40,946 nucleotides of DNA from Streptomyces maremycinicus (GCF_001184025.1 NZ_BBYG01000031.1:1-40946), one strand, 5' to 3'; shown: positions 31,221 to 40,188, numbered from the stretch's first letter. Translations and numbers: made by a program. The notes: generated from the letters alone by a model not told the origin.

Positions 31221-32180
31221 ATGATGCTCACGGTTTCCACCGATGCCCTTCCGGAGCCGGACCGATTTGCCTACTGGCGGGAGGAACTGATGGCGTCCTT
31301 CCTGCCGGTGCTGCTGGAACCGGCCGACACCCGCCCGTTCAACGGGCGGATCTCAGCTGTAGGCCTGGGCCCGGCCCGGGTGAGCTCGGTGCTCACCACG
31401 CCCATGAACTGCCTGCGCACCAAGCGCCACATGAACCGCGACGAACAGCCATATGTGCTGGTTGTCCTACAGGTCACAGGCCGCAGCACGGTGGAGCAGG
31501 ACGGCCGCGAGGCCTGCCTGTCCCCCGGTGACCTGGTGTTGTACGACACGACCCGGCCCTTCCGCACCACCCCGGTGACGGGGGACGGCTCGTTGCAGGA
31601 ACAGCGGGTGCTGAACGTCCCCCAGACCCTGTTGGGGCTGAGCGAGACGGACCTGCGCCGCTTCACGGCCACCGTCATCCGCGGGGACTACGGGCTGGGG
31701 GCGATGTTCATCCCCTTTCTGCTTGCGCTCGCCGAGGAAGCCTCCGTCTGCTCACCCAGCGCGGGCGCCCGGTTGGCGGGCCATGCGGCGGACCTGCTGT
31801 TCACGCTGTTGCACGAGCGGATCGGCGGCCCGCCTGACACTCTCACCCCCGCCCAGCAGGCGCTGGTAGACAGGGTCGAGGCGTACATCAACGCGTATCT
31901 GTCGGATCCGGCCCTGTCTCCGGAGGCGATCGCGCAGGCGCACCACATATCGGTTCGCTACCTGCACAAGCTGTTCCAGCTGCGGCAGAGCACGGTCAGC
32001 AGCTTCATCCGCCAGAGGCGGCTTGAGGAGTGCCGGCGCGAGCTGCGCCGCGGCATGGGCGCGTTCTCCGTCGCTGCGGTCGCCCAGCGCTGGGGCTTTG
32101 CCAGCCCCGCCCACTTCAGCCGCCTGTTCCGCAACGCCTACGGCGTCCCGCCGAGCAACTGGCAGCAGTTGGCCTCCTGA
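31221..32180 (+). CDS. AraC-family transcriptional regulator
   Basis: A 319-residue regulator with an AraC-binding-domain N-terminus (CLRTKRHMNRDEQPYVLVVL, SPGDLVLYDTTRPF). The C-terminal double helix-turn-helix runs from about 215 (LSPEAIAQAHHISVRYLHKL...FIRQRRLEECRREL...AVAQRWGFASPAHFSRLFRN). GGAG six bases upstream of ATG 31221 fixes the start. It is divergent from the alpha/beta hydrolase at 30109-30975, with a 245-base intergenic region, so that enzyme is the likeliest target. The inducer is unknown. Confidence 0.92.
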   Translation: MMLTVSTDALPEPDRFAYWREELMASFLPVLLEPADTRPFNGRISAVGLGPARVSSVLTTPMNCLRTKRHMNRDEQPYVLVVLQVTGRSTVEQDGREACLSPGDLVLYDTTRPFRTTPVTGDGSLQEQRVLNVPQTLLGLSETDLRRFTATVIRGDYGLGAMFIPFLLALAEEASVCSPSAGARLAGHAADLLFTLLHERIGGPPDTLTPAQQALVDRVEAYINAYLSDPALSPEAIAQAHHISVRYLHKLFQLRQSTVSSFIRQRRLEECRRELRRGMGAFSVAAVAQRWGFASPAHFSRLFRNAYGVPPSNWQQLAS

Positions 32181-32244
32181 AACTTCACCGGCGCGGAAGC
32201 GCGCTGCCGCCCCGATTGTCCGCCGGCCAGTAGACGGTGGTGGG

Positions 32245-32742
32245 TCACTGCGGCGGTCGGGGGGGTCGGTCCGGTTCGTCGCGGTCGGGATCGACGGCGC
32301 GATTGATGCGCTCGGTGATGCTGCGCAGGGTGGTTTGCTGGGCGCGGGTGAGGGGGTCGAAGACCAGGCGGCGTACTTCCTCGACGTGTGCGGGGGCGGC
32401 TTCGGCGACCTTGGCGAAGCCCTCTTCGGTCAGCACGGCCAGTGTGTAGCGGCCGTCGTCGGGGTCGGGCAGGCGGCGCACCCAGCCCAGCCGCTCCAGC
32501 CGCTTGACGACGTGGGACAGGCGGGAGAGGGAGCCGTTGGCCAGGCCGGCCAGCTCGCTCATCCGCCGGGTGTGGTCGGCTGCCTCGGACAGCCCTGCGA
32601 GCACCTGGTACTCGAAGTGGCTGATGCCTTGGTCGCGCTGCATCTGCGCATCGAGGGCGCTCTGCAGGTTGATGAGCATCGCGCCCAGGGACAGCCAGGT
32701 CTGCCGTTCCTGCGCGTCAAGCCAGCGGGGTTCGTGCGCCAT
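32245..32742 (-). CDS. MarR-family transcriptional regulator
   Basis: A 165-residue winged-helix MarR protein. HFEYQVLAGLSEAADHTRRM leads into LAGLANGSLSRLSHVVKRLE (recognition helix) and PDPDDGRYTLAVLTEEG (wing). MarR dimers usually repress neighbouring genes and release DNA on binding a ligand or oxidation. It is divergent from the DoxX gene at 32859, and three palindromes in between (32757-32838) look like its operators, so it probably represses both itself and doxX. It has no obvious redox-sensing cysteine. Confidence 0.92.
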   Translation of the reverse strand: MAHEPRWLDAQERQTWLSLGAMLINLQSALDAQMQRDQGISHFEYQVLAGLSEAADHTRRMSELAGLANGSLSRLSHVVKRLERLGWVRRLPDPDDGRYTLAVLTEEGFAKVAEAAPAHVEEVRRLVFDPLTRAQQTTLRSITERINRAVDPDRDEPDRPPRPPQ

Positions 32743-32753
32743 ACCGCCATTCT

Positions 32754-32838
32754 AACTTGACGCTTCAACCCACACTCACATCCGATTGACTTGACGCTTC
32801 AAGTGAAATGAATCTAAGTTGACTTGAAAATTCAAGTC
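32754..32838. promoter_or_regulatory. Three palindromic MarR operator candidates
   Basis: Three related inverted repeats fill the MarR-doxX intergenic region: TTGACGCTTCAA (32757-32768), ACTTGACGCTTCAAGT (32789-32804) and GACTTGAAAATTCAAGTC (32821-32838, a perfect 18-base palindrome). The shared half-site is ACTTGA. The first overlaps the MarR 5' flank; the last lies about 20 bases before doxX. Confidence 0.85.
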
Positions 32839-32858
32839 ATGAAAGTTGGACGTACCTG

Positions 32859-33233
32859 ATGAACGCCACCCTGTGGTCCCTCGCTGGCCTGCTTGCTGTT
32901 CTGTTCCTGCTGGCAGGTCTGATGAAGCTGGGCCAGCCCCGGGAGAAGCTCGTCGACTCCGGCATGGGCTGGGCCGCAGACCTCGCGCCCGGCGCCGTAA
33001 AGGCGATCGGCGCCGTGGAGGTACTGGGCGCGCTCGGCCTGATACTGCCTGCGGCCCTGGACGTGGCGCCGGTTCTGGTGGCGTGGGCAGCCGCAGGCCT
33101 GGCGGTGACCATGGCGGGTGCGGCCGCGGTCCACGCGCGCCGCAAGGAGTATCCGCTGATCGGCGTGAACCTCGTGCTCCTCGTCCTGGCTGCCGTGGTT
33201 GCCTGGGGCCGCTTCGGCCCGCACGCCTTTTAA
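32859..33233 (+). CDS. DoxX-family membrane protein
   Basis: A 124-residue membrane protein with four hydrophobic segments: LWSLAGLLAVLFLLAGLMKL at the N-terminus, AIGAVEVLGALGLILPAAL, LVAWAAAGLAVTMAGAAAV and GVNLVLLVLAAVVAW. DoxX-like proteins are four-helix membrane proteins linked to quinone/redox or thiol stress. It is divergent from the MarR gene and is the probable main target of that repressor. The start ATG 32859 comes 20 bases after the last operator palindrome. Confidence 0.85.
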   Translation: MNATLWSLAGLLAVLFLLAGLMKLGQPREKLVDSGMGWAADLAPGAVKAIGAVEVLGALGLILPAALDVAPVLVAWAAAGLAVTMAGAAAVHARRKEYPLIGVNLVLLVLAAVVAWGRFGPHAF

Positions 33234-33257
33234 AACCGCGCGGCGCAGGCGGCGGGC

Positions 33258-35030
33258 TCACAGGTCGAGGGTGAGATCGCTGGCCGGCTGGGCGCAGCAG
33301 ATCAGGGCGCTGCTGGAGGGCGGCTGTTCGACGGGCGCGGGCGTGTAGCGCACGCCACCGTCGATCAGCCCTGTCTCGCATGTGCGGCACACCCCGGTAC
33401 GGCACGACCAGCGCACCGGCACATCGCAGGCCTCGGCCAACTCCAGCAGACTGCCGTAGCGACTGCTCCAGGCGGCGCTCAGGCCACTGCGCGCGAACCG
33501 CACGGCGGGGCCCGCACCCGCGGGGCCGGGCGGGGCGTGCGGCGTACGCGGCGCGGCGGGCGCAAGACCGGGGGTCAGGGCCGGCCCTGCGCCGAAGGTC
33601 TCGGTGTGAAGGCGCGCCGCAGCGGCGCCGCGCTGGAGCAGCGCGGCAGTCATCTCTTCAAGGAACGCCGTGGGCCCGCACAGGTAGACGTCCGCGTCTT
33701 TCGGCACGTCCAGGGCGTCAAGGGCGTCGGCCGTCAGCCGTCCGGTGACGGTTCCCGGGGCAGGGCCGAAGAGGGCGTCGGCGGGTGCGGGACGACTGTA
33801 GAAGATGGCTGTGCGGGCGTGCTCCAGACGGGCCAGCAGACGGCTTGTTTCCTCAGCGAAGGCGTGTTCGCGCCGGTTGCGGGCGCCGTGCAGCCACCAG
33901 ATCGGCCTGGGCGACGCCGTCTGGACCAGGGCGTGAAGCATGGCAAGGACAGGGGTGACGCCCACGCCGGCGGAGGCCAGGACGAGCGGCCCGCTGTCGG
34001 GGCGCAGTATGAAGGTGCCGCGGGCCGCCGCCACGTCCAGGGTGTCGCCGACCTTGACGGATGTGTGCAGGAAGGTGCTGGCCGCGCCCTGTGCTTCGCG
34101 TTTGACGGTGATGCGGTACTGGTTGGTGCCGGGTGGACCCGACAGGGAGTAGGAGCGCACCAGCGGCGGCTCGCCCGTGGGGCGCAGGCGCAGCGTGAGG
34201 TACTGGCCCGGTACGGCGGCGGGAAGCAGCTGGTCGTGGGCATCGGCCAGCCACAGCGAGCGCAGGTGGGGGGTCTCTTCGTCGATGCGGCGCACTTCAA
34301 GGGGGCGAAATCCCTCCCAGGCGGGCCGGGTGGCGCCGGCTGAGTTCAAGCCCGCGTTCGCCCCGGCCTGCGCTGGGGCGCCGCTGCGGGCCTGGTTGAG
34401 GAGGCCGGTGAAGGACTGCTGCCAGCCCGGGCTGAGGGCCTCGATGCGCAGGGCCTGCTCGAGCCGGTCGGTGGGGTGGGGCGGGCGGTAGAGCAGGGCG
34501 TCGATCTCCGCGACGGTCATCCGGCCCGGCCCGTCGAAGAGCTTGACGATCTCCTGCCCGGCTTCCACCTCGCCCTCGGTGAGCACGCGCAGGTAGAACC
34601 CCGGCCGGCCGTGGGTCACCAGCAGTGCGGGCATGCGCGGCTCGTTCAGCCGCAGCCCGACGCGGTAGCAGGTCACCCGGGGCTGGGTCACCTCGAAGAC
34701 GGCCGTCCCGATGCGGTAGCGGTCACCGATGCAGACCTCGTCGTCGGCAAGACCCTCGACGGTGAAGTTCTCCCCGAAGTGACCCGGGGCGAGGTCGTCG
34801 CGCTGCAGGACCTGCTGCCAGTAGCGGTACGAGGCGAGCTGGTAGACCAGGACTGCCCGCATCTCGCCGCCGTGGCCGGCGAGGTCGCCCTGGCCGTCAC
34901 CGTCGACGTTGAGACGGCGCACCGTACGGGGCCCGGACACCGGTGCCTTCCACACGCCGGTGTGGACGCTCGCACCGCGCCACGCGACCTCCTTGGGCAG
35001 TCCCACATTGACCGATACCAGGCGTGCCAT
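33258..35030 (-). CDS. MOSC domain - ferredoxin reductase - 2Fe-2S ferredoxin fusion
   Basis: A 590-residue three-part protein. The MOSC domain (about 1-160) has C121 in TQPRVTCYRVG, the position that binds molybdenum cofactor or sulfur. A 3-alpha helper domain follows (about 170-215). An FNR-type reductase comes next: RSYSLSGPPG for FAD and LASAGVGVTPVLAMLHALV plus DVYLCGPTAFLEEM for NAD(P). The C-terminal plant-type ferredoxin has CRTGVCRTCETG preceded by CDVPVRWS and a last Cys in LICCAQP. Electrons would pass from NAD(P)H through FAD and 2Fe-2S, perhaps to the MOSC cofactor, as in YcbX/YiiM-type N-hydroxylated-compound reduction. The order is clear; the substrate is inferred. The start is MARLVSVN at 35030. 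Confidence 0.9.
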   Translation of the reverse strand: MARLVSVNVGLPKEVAWRGASVHTGVWKAPVSGPRTVRRLNVDGDGQGDLAGHGGEMRAVLVYQLASYRYWQQVLQRDDLAPGHFGENFTVEGLADDEVCIGDRYRIGTAVFEVTQPRVTCYRVGLRLNEPRMPALLVTHGRPGFYLRVLTEGEVEAGQEIVKLFDGPGRMTVAEIDALLYRPPHPTDRLEQALRIEALSPGWQQSFTGLLNQARSGAPAQAGANAGLNSAGATRPAWEGFRPLEVRRIDEETPHLRSLWLADAHDQLLPAAVPGQYLTLRLRPTGEPPLVRSYSLSGPPGTNQYRITVKREAQGAASTFLHTSVKVGDTLDVAAARGTFILRPDSGPLVLASAGVGVTPVLAMLHALVQTASPRPIWWLHGARNRREHAFAEETSRLLARLEHARTAIFYSRPAPADALFGPAPGTVTGRLTADALDALDVPKDADVYLCGPTAFLEEMTAALLQRGAAAARLHTETFGAGPALTPGLAPAAPRTPHAPPGPAGAGPAVRFARSGLSAAWSSRYGSLLELAEACDVPVRWSCRTGVCRTCETGLIDGGVRYTPAPVEQPPSSSALICCAQPASDLTLDL

Positions 35031-35152
35031 GTCCGCACCTCCGTGCAGCAAAGGGGTCCGTCCCGCGCTGACCGCAGCCGGGGCGGGAAGCAGGGGTGTC
35101 CTGGGCCGGCGCTGTGTCCGAAGCGGCCGGCCCAGGTGCCCCGTGAGGCGGG

Positions 35153-36100
35153 TCAGTGTCCGAAGACCGTCCGCAGGGTGCGGATGGCCTGCTCGATCGC
35201 GGCGTTCGCGGCGTTCGTGGGACGAACAGGGTTGAGCATCATGAAGTCGTGGATGACACCGTTATAACGGATGCTCGTGGTGTCCACCCCTGCCTCGGTC
35301 AGCCGGCGGGCATAGGCCTCGCCCTCGTCCCGCAGCACGTCGTTCTCGTCTACGACGACGAGGGCCGGCGGAAGTCCGGCGAGCTCGTCCAGGCCGGCCC
35401 GCAGCGGCGAGGCCGTGCTCTGTGCGCGCTCGCCGGGGTCAGTGGTGTAGGCGTCCCAGAACCAGGCCATTGCCTTAGCCGTCAGGAACGGCCCATCGGC
35501 GAACTCGCGGTAGCTGTCGGTGTCCTGGGCGGCGTCGGTGACCGGGTAGTACAGCGACTGGTGGATGAAGGTGACGTCGCCGCGCCGCTTGGCGAGGATG
35601 GCCAGTGCAGCAGTCATATTGCCACCGACGGAATCGCCGGCCACGGCCAGGCGGGAGATGTCCAGGCCGTGCTCGTCTGCGTTGCGGATGAGCCACTGGG
35701 CAGTGGCGTAGGCCTGTTCCAGGGCGACGGGGTAGCGGGCTTCAGGTGAACGGTCGTATTCGACGAAGGCGACCGCCGCATCGGCGCCGACCGCGAGCTC
35801 ACGCACCAGGCGGTCGTGGGTGCCGGCGTTGCCGAGGATCCAGCCGCCTCCGTGGACGTAGAGGACTACGGGCAGCCCCCGGCCTGCGTCGACCGGCTTG
35901 ACGATGCGTACCCGCACCTCCCCCACGTCGGCCGGCACCGTCACCCACTGTTCGGTCACCTCCGGCTGGTCGACGGGGGCGGCCTGGATGTCGTCGAGGA
36001 CCTTGCGGGCTCCCTCCGGGCCCAGCTCGTAGAGGAAGGGCGGAACCGACGTCGCATCGGCGATCTCCTGCGCAGCAGGCTCGAGAATCAGCTTGGTCAT
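35153..36100 (-). CDS. Alpha/beta hydrolase of the hormone-sensitive lipase family
   Basis: A 315-residue esterase. The oxyanion motif HGGGW is at 83-87, the nucleophile is Ser157 in GDSVGG, the acid is in VVDENDVLRDEGE and the His in GVIHDFMMLNP. These are the hallmarks of the HSL/AES family, which acts on short acyl esters. ATG 36100 has AAGGA about eight bases upstream; the alternative ATG 36109 overlaps that site. It follows the MOSC fusion's 5' end by 122 bases in the same direction, and may share its regulation. Confidence 0.9.
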   Translation of the reverse strand: MTKLILEPAAQEIADATSVPPFLYELGPEGARKVLDDIQAAPVDQPEVTEQWVTVPADVGEVRVRIVKPVDAGRGLPVVLYVHGGGWILGNAGTHDRLVRELAVGADAAVAFVEYDRSPEARYPVALEQAYATAQWLIRNADEHGLDISRLAVAGDSVGGNMTAALAILAKRRGDVTFIHQSLYYPVTDAAQDTDSYREFADGPFLTAKAMAWFWDAYTTDPGERAQSTASPLRAGLDELAGLPPALVVVDENDVLRDEGEAYARRLTEAGVDTTSIRYNGVIHDFMMLNPVRPTNAANAAIEQAIRTLRTVFGH

Positions 36101-36109
36101 GATGTCCAT

Positions 36110-36533
36110 CCTTTGCGGTTGAATGCGAATCGGCTGGTGGTCTGCGCCGTCTGGTGCCAGGCGACGGCACACCGGCCGAGGGCCGGACCGGGCCTTCTCA
36201 CCCCTCCTGGCTTCGCCGAGATGCCCTGACGGGGCGGGAGGAAATATCCGGCCCTTCGCAGCGTAGGAAGCCAGCCCCGGCCCGGATGACGATGCGCGCA
36301 CCGTCGTGATGCGTCTGCGCGCACGGCAACCGATATGCCCGCATAGCGGCGGCTGCTGCGGCTGCCACGTCCTGGGCTGGGCGTTCAGCGGCATGCCGAG
36401 AGTGCGCGGTCGGTCAAGGCGGGCGGCTGTGACGGGTTTGAGTATCTGTCTCACCCGCCCCATCGGGCCCGTGCAGCTCGGCCTCCCGCGCAGGGCTCAG
36501 AGGGCCGCCACTGTGGTTCGTCGAAGGAGGGCC
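36110..36533. other. Intergenic region between divergent genes
   Basis: No convincing gene. It separates the esterase (minus) and the thioredoxin-like gene (plus) and should hold both promoters. GAAGGAGG at 36523-36530 is the ribosome binding site of the latter. TGCGCGCA-type sequences recur near 36293-36318. Confidence 0.4.
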
Positions 36534-36857
36534 ATGGGTGTCACCACCTCAACCACCGGTGCGCATTTCGCCCTGCAGGTGCTGACCGCCACCACTCCAG
36601 TACTCGTCTGCTTCCGGGCGGCCTGGGATCCGCAGAGCCAACACCAGCGGGACGTCCTGCGGCAGATCGCGCAGACGCTGACGCACCGGGTGCAGATCGT
36701 GTGCATCGACGTCGACAGGGAACCGGAACTGGCGGTCCACTACCAGGTCTGGCTCCTGCCCACCCTGGTGCTGCTGTGCGGTGGCCGCCAGGTCCACCGC
36801 ATCGACGGTGCGGCACCTGCACCGCTGATCCTGCGTGAGCTGACCGCACTGCTGTGA
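36534..36857 (+). CDS. Thioredoxin-fold protein without the CXXC motif
   Basis: A 107-residue thioredoxin-like protein: TPVLVCFRAAWDPQSQHQRD, then VQIVCIDVDREPELAVHYQV and LLPTLVLLCGGRQVHRIDGA (the cis-proline loop is LLPT). The active-site position that normally reads WCGPC is WDPQS, so thiol-disulfide exchange is not expected. Such proteins can act as chaperones or binding modules. GGAGG before ATG 36534 supports the start. Confidence 0.85.
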   Translation: MGVTTSTTGAHFALQVLTATTPVLVCFRAAWDPQSQHQRDVLRQIAQTLTHRVQIVCIDVDREPELAVHYQVWLLPTLVLLCGGRQVHRIDGAAPAPLILRELTALL

Positions 36858-37034
36858 CCATGCCGCCACGCTGTCGCCGTGGGATCCGCTGCCGGTCAGG
36901 CAACGGATCGCCGAGCGGCTGTCCGAGGCGTTCACGCCCGGTCGATCATGTTCAGAGCCAGATGAAACCCGTCCGGCCCCGCGCAGGGTCAGCAATGGCA
37001 CTTCAGCACCTGCCCGACCCCGGTCGGGACCGGG

Positions 37035-37472
37035 TCACCAGCATGACCGCGGGTCTTGTACGTGCTCTGGTGAGTGCCGGTCCTCGCCCCTGCCCAGGCC
37101 GGTCCGGACCAGGAAGCCGGGGTCCGCTTCCCGCGGCGGGGCAGCAATGTGCACCCGCTGGGTGCCGGGGATGCCCACCTCGACGAGGACCCCGTCGCGG
37201 AACATCCACAGACCGAACAGGTCGTCGTCCTCGTCGTGGAGCATGACCTGCACGCAGGCGGGCTCGTTCCACGGCAGGGATTCCAGGTCCTTGAGTACCC
37301 CGCGGCGCCGGTTCCACCGCTCGAACTCGATGTGCCAACCCCCTACAAACCAGGGAATGTGCACGAAGCAGCCGTGCCAGGTGCGGGCCTCGTCCGGCCT
37401 CGTCAGCGGCTCCATCACCTCGTCCTCGTACCGCGCCAACACGATGACCTGCGCCATTCTGCTCATGCCCAC
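37035..37472 (-). CDS. Hypothetical protein
   Basis: A 145-residue soluble protein rich in Trp and acidic residues (WHGCFVHIPWFVGGWHIEFE; LHDEDDDLFGLWMFRDGV). I do not recognise a family. The start is uncertain: GTG 37472 or either ATG at codons 3 and 6. It is bordered on one side by the IS5-type relic. Confidence 0.55.
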   Translation of the reverse strand: MGMSRMAQVIVLARYEDEVMEPLTRPDEARTWHGCFVHIPWFVGGWHIEFERWNRRRGVLKDLESLPWNEPACVQVMLHDEDDDLFGLWMFRDGVLVEVGIPGTQRVHIAAPPREADPGFLVRTGLGRGEDRHSPEHVQDPRSCW

Positions 37473-37509
37473 ATGTCACACCGTGCCGGGTACCGAGGCA
37501 ATCGATTTG

Positions 37510-37985
37510 GGACCCGAAGCCGTCGGGGCTCCTTCCCGTTCGACGGTGTTGCGCTTCTTGTACCGGTCCTCGTCGAACCCGGGTGGTCGTCCGCCGCGTG
37601 AGCCTTTGCGCAGGCGAGCGGTCTGGCTGTCGGTCTTCTCCGGGATGGTGTGCCGGATACCCCGGCGCCGCAGGTACTCGCGGCAGGGGCCGTTGCTCTA
37701 GGCCTTGTCGGCCGCGACACTGTCCGGCGTCTTGCGTGGCCTGCCTGGGCCGGACTTCGGGACGCGGATCTTCTCCAGAACAGGCTTGAACTGGGTGCAG
37801 TCCTCGCTGGCCTGGGGTGACGATCAAAGAGCGGGCAAGGCAGCAGCCGTCCGCGCTCAGGTGAAGCTTGGTGGTGAACCCGCCGCGCGAGTGGCCCAGG
37901 CCCTCACCTCCCGCACCACCTCCACCAGGCGGGGCGTGCAGGCTCTGCCACGCGGTTTCGTCCTGGTGGGCTCTGACTGCCGTCA
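37510..37985 (-). pseudogene. Degenerate IS5-type transposase
   Basis: On the minus strand, in several frames, typical IS5-family DDE pieces appear: GLGHSRGGFTTKLHLSADG, SLIVTPGQR, then PGRPRKTPDSVAADKA-like and NGPCREYLRRRGIRHTIPEK and GRPPGFDEDRYKKRNTVER. A TAG replaces the expected Tyr of DKAYSNGP at about 37700, and there are several frameshifts. Neither end of an insertion sequence is clear. It is a dead remnant. Confidence 0.8.
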
Positions 37986-38071
37986 TCTGAGGCAATGGTG
38001 GTGGCCGCCGCCTTGCGGGCGTATGACCTCCGTCGGCGCCACCACCCGCCGAGATCAGGGGCGTAGTGAAG

Positions 38072-38106
38072 GGCCCCGCCGCGACGGGGGATTGCGCGGC
38101 GGGGCC
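38072..38106 (-). terminator. Terminator hairpin of the proline-rich membrane-protein gene
   Basis: GGCCCCGCCGCG (38072-38083) pairs perfectly over 12 bases with 38095-38106. It lies 34 bases beyond the stop of the minus-strand gene at 38140. Confidence 0.75.
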
Positions 38107-38139
38107 TGGTGGTCAGTGTGCTACGAGACGTGGTGGCGG

Positions 38140-38742
38140 TCAGTAGTTGGCGTTGGCGAGGATCTCGCCGTCCTTGTCGTACACGGTCACCAAGCCGTTG
38201 TCGGACTCGTAGCACGAGGTGAAGGCGCTCGCGATCAGCTTGCCCTCGCCCTGGTGCGGTCCCATGAGGCCGCCGCTGTAGTCCGTGAACACCTCGGGGG
38301 CGTCGAGGATGTCGTTGCGCTTGTCGGCACCAGTGACCTTCGTGACGTGCTTGATGGCCGCCTTCTCAGTGGGGGTGCCGGTCTTGGCGACGCAGGCCTG
38401 GAACTCCTCCGCCTGGGTCTTCTCCGCCGGTGCCTCCTCCTTCGCCGGCGTGTCCTGGTCTGCCTCGGCCTTGGGGGACGCGGACGTGGCGGCGACGGCC
38501 TTGTCCTTCTTGCTGGTGTCCGTGGAGTCGCCGCCGCCGGCGCTAGCCGCGATGCCGATGATGACGAACAGGCCGATGACGCCGAGGCATCCGAGTCCGA
38601 CGATCTTGCCGGCGCTGCGCTTCTTCGGCGGCTGGGGCATCGGGGCTCCGTAGCCCGGCTGGGGGTACTGCTGCTGCGGGTAGCCCTGCGGCGGGTACGG
38701 CTGCTGCGGGTTGGGCTGCTGGTGCGGGTACTGCTGGCTCAT
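38140..38742 (-). CDS. Proline/glutamine-rich single-pass membrane protein
   Basis: A 200-residue protein typical of Streptomyces surface proteins. It has a cytoplasmic N-terminus of P/Q/Y/G repeats (about 1-40) and a basic patch PKKRSAGK. One transmembrane segment (IVGLGCLGVIGLFVIIGIAA) comes next, then an acidic/Ala linker and a small extracellular domain (FQACVAKTGTPTEKAAIKHV...LIASAFTSCYE) with two cysteines that could pair. The function is unknown. ATG 38742 is the natural start. A strong hairpin ends the gene, and short direct repeats lie in its upstream region. Confidence 0.75.
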   Translation of the reverse strand: MSQQYPHQQPNPQQPYPPQGYPQQQYPQPGYGAPMPQPPKKRSAGKIVGLGCLGVIGLFVIIGIAASAGGGDSTDTSKKDKAVAATSASPKAEADQDTPAKEEAPAEKTQAEEFQACVAKTGTPTEKAAIKHVTKVTGADKRNDILDAPEVFTDYSGGLMGPHQGEGKLIASAFTSCYESDNGLVTVYDKDGEILANANY

Positions 38743-39437
38743 GTTGTCCCCGAGGCAAATTGTGTGTGACTTACATGTGTGCGACTTGTGTAGGCACTGT
38801 GTGGTTGCACCCAAGGGGGAAACTTCACCTGTTCGTGATGAAAGTGAGTTTGCGTCACAGGCGGTACGTAAGCGGTGCGCGATGGCTCACGAGCAGTCAG
38901 CGGCTCTACTCGCGCATCACCCCGTCGGACTGCGGAGTGAAGATGGCACGCTGCCCGGGCGCCCACTCGGTCACCTCGCGCAGGTGGTCGGCACGGGCGT
39001 CGGCGAGTTCCCTGGTCCCTTTGCCCTCGTCGCGTCGGGGTTGACGTGCATGATGGTGGTTTTGTCGTGTGCGTGGGGATGGGACCGGGCGGCTGGCTAG
39101 CTGCGAGGCGGCGGGCCACCCGCAGACAGATGGACCGGTTTGTCAGATTCCAGGGATATAGCAGGGCACCGGCGAAAGATCGGCTCGTACGGTGGACCAC
39201 CCCCGCACCCGCGGGGTGGTCTCCAGGAGCGGTCGGCGTCCTAGTGATGGTGCGCGGCCGGGCTGCGGGTGTGGTCCGCCCGGCCGGGCGGCCGCAGTGT
39301 CAGCTCAACTGCAACGCGGTCCCGGCCGCTGTCCGTTGGGCCCACCCTGCGGGCGCCGAGAGGGCGCTCACGCGTCTCTGCTGTGGCGTTTCTCCGCAGC
39401 GCGGTCGGCCCCTGTTCGACGAGGTCTCGGTAGAACG
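38743..39437. other. Gene-poor region with short direct repeats
   Basis: No convincing gene. Immediately upstream of the membrane-protein gene, GTGTGACTT (38764-38772) and GTGTGCGACTT (38777-38787) form a short direct repeat that may be a regulator site. The remaining stretch to 39437 has coding-like debris only. Confidence 0.35.
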
Positions 39438-40091
39438 TCAGCCGGGCGTGTTGGACCTGGTGGTTCTGCTCTGTGACCGCGACTTCCTACTGGGCATCGT
39501 GCAGTTGGGCCCTTCGCTCTTCGGGAACGGCGTCTTCGATGAGGAGCAGGGTGCCGTGGCCATAGGTGATGCCGATGTGAGCGTGGCCGGGTCGGCGCCG
39601 GTGGCGAGGTGGGCGCGCAGCAGGTGGTATTTGCGGTGCCAGTCCGCGCCGTGGGGCAGGCGCCAGTCGGGGGCCAGCGCGGTGAGGGCGTCGGCGCGGG
39701 CGGTGTCAGGTTCGTGTCTGGTGGCGAGGTGGCGTTGTTCGGCGAGCCAGGCGCCGACGGGGGTGGTGGGGGCGGCGAGGTGGCCGTGCATGCGGTGGTA
39801 GTCGGCTGCGGCTGCCAGGCGGGAGCGCCAGGCGGCGTCGTGCTTGTCCCAGATCATGCCGAGCGCGTCGAGTTCGGCGGTCCAGTCGGCTTCGAGGCGG
39901 CCGGCTTTCACCGCGTCGCGCATGGTGGTGATGAAGGTGCCGAGTGTGTAGCCGGAGGGGTCGATGTGGTCGACGGGGACGTCGAGGTGGCCGTACTGGT
40001 CGCGGTAGGACTGGGCGGCGGCGAGGCCGAGGCGGCGGGAGCGGGAGACGGCCGCCTCGCGGGGGTCGAAGGAGGCCAGGTCTGGCTTTGT
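39438..40091 (-). pseudogene. Remnant with helicase-associated (HA) repeats
   Basis: The minus-strand frame from the TGA at 40092-40094 downward reads LASFDPREAAVSRSRRLGLA, SYRDQYGHLDVPVDHIDPSG, LEADWTAELDALGMIWDKHD, YHRMHGHLAAPTTPVGAWLA and APDWRLPHGADWHRKYHLLR. These are at least two HA repeats and a partial third, of the type in the terminal helicase and TniQ here. There is no start codon or helicase core upstream. After about 39600 the frame no longer looks like HA; another frame there (HIGITYGHGTLLLIEDAVPE) seems coding, so a frameshift or fusion is likely. It is a third HA-bearing relic in this arm. Confidence 0.7.
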
Positions 40092-40188
40092 TCACTTCTA
40101 GGGGCAGCGTTTGTCCGCCGGTTTGGGCAGCAGTTGCGGATCTTGACGCCCGCGAATGTTCACGAGAATTAGCAGCGCCCGCGGGGCG

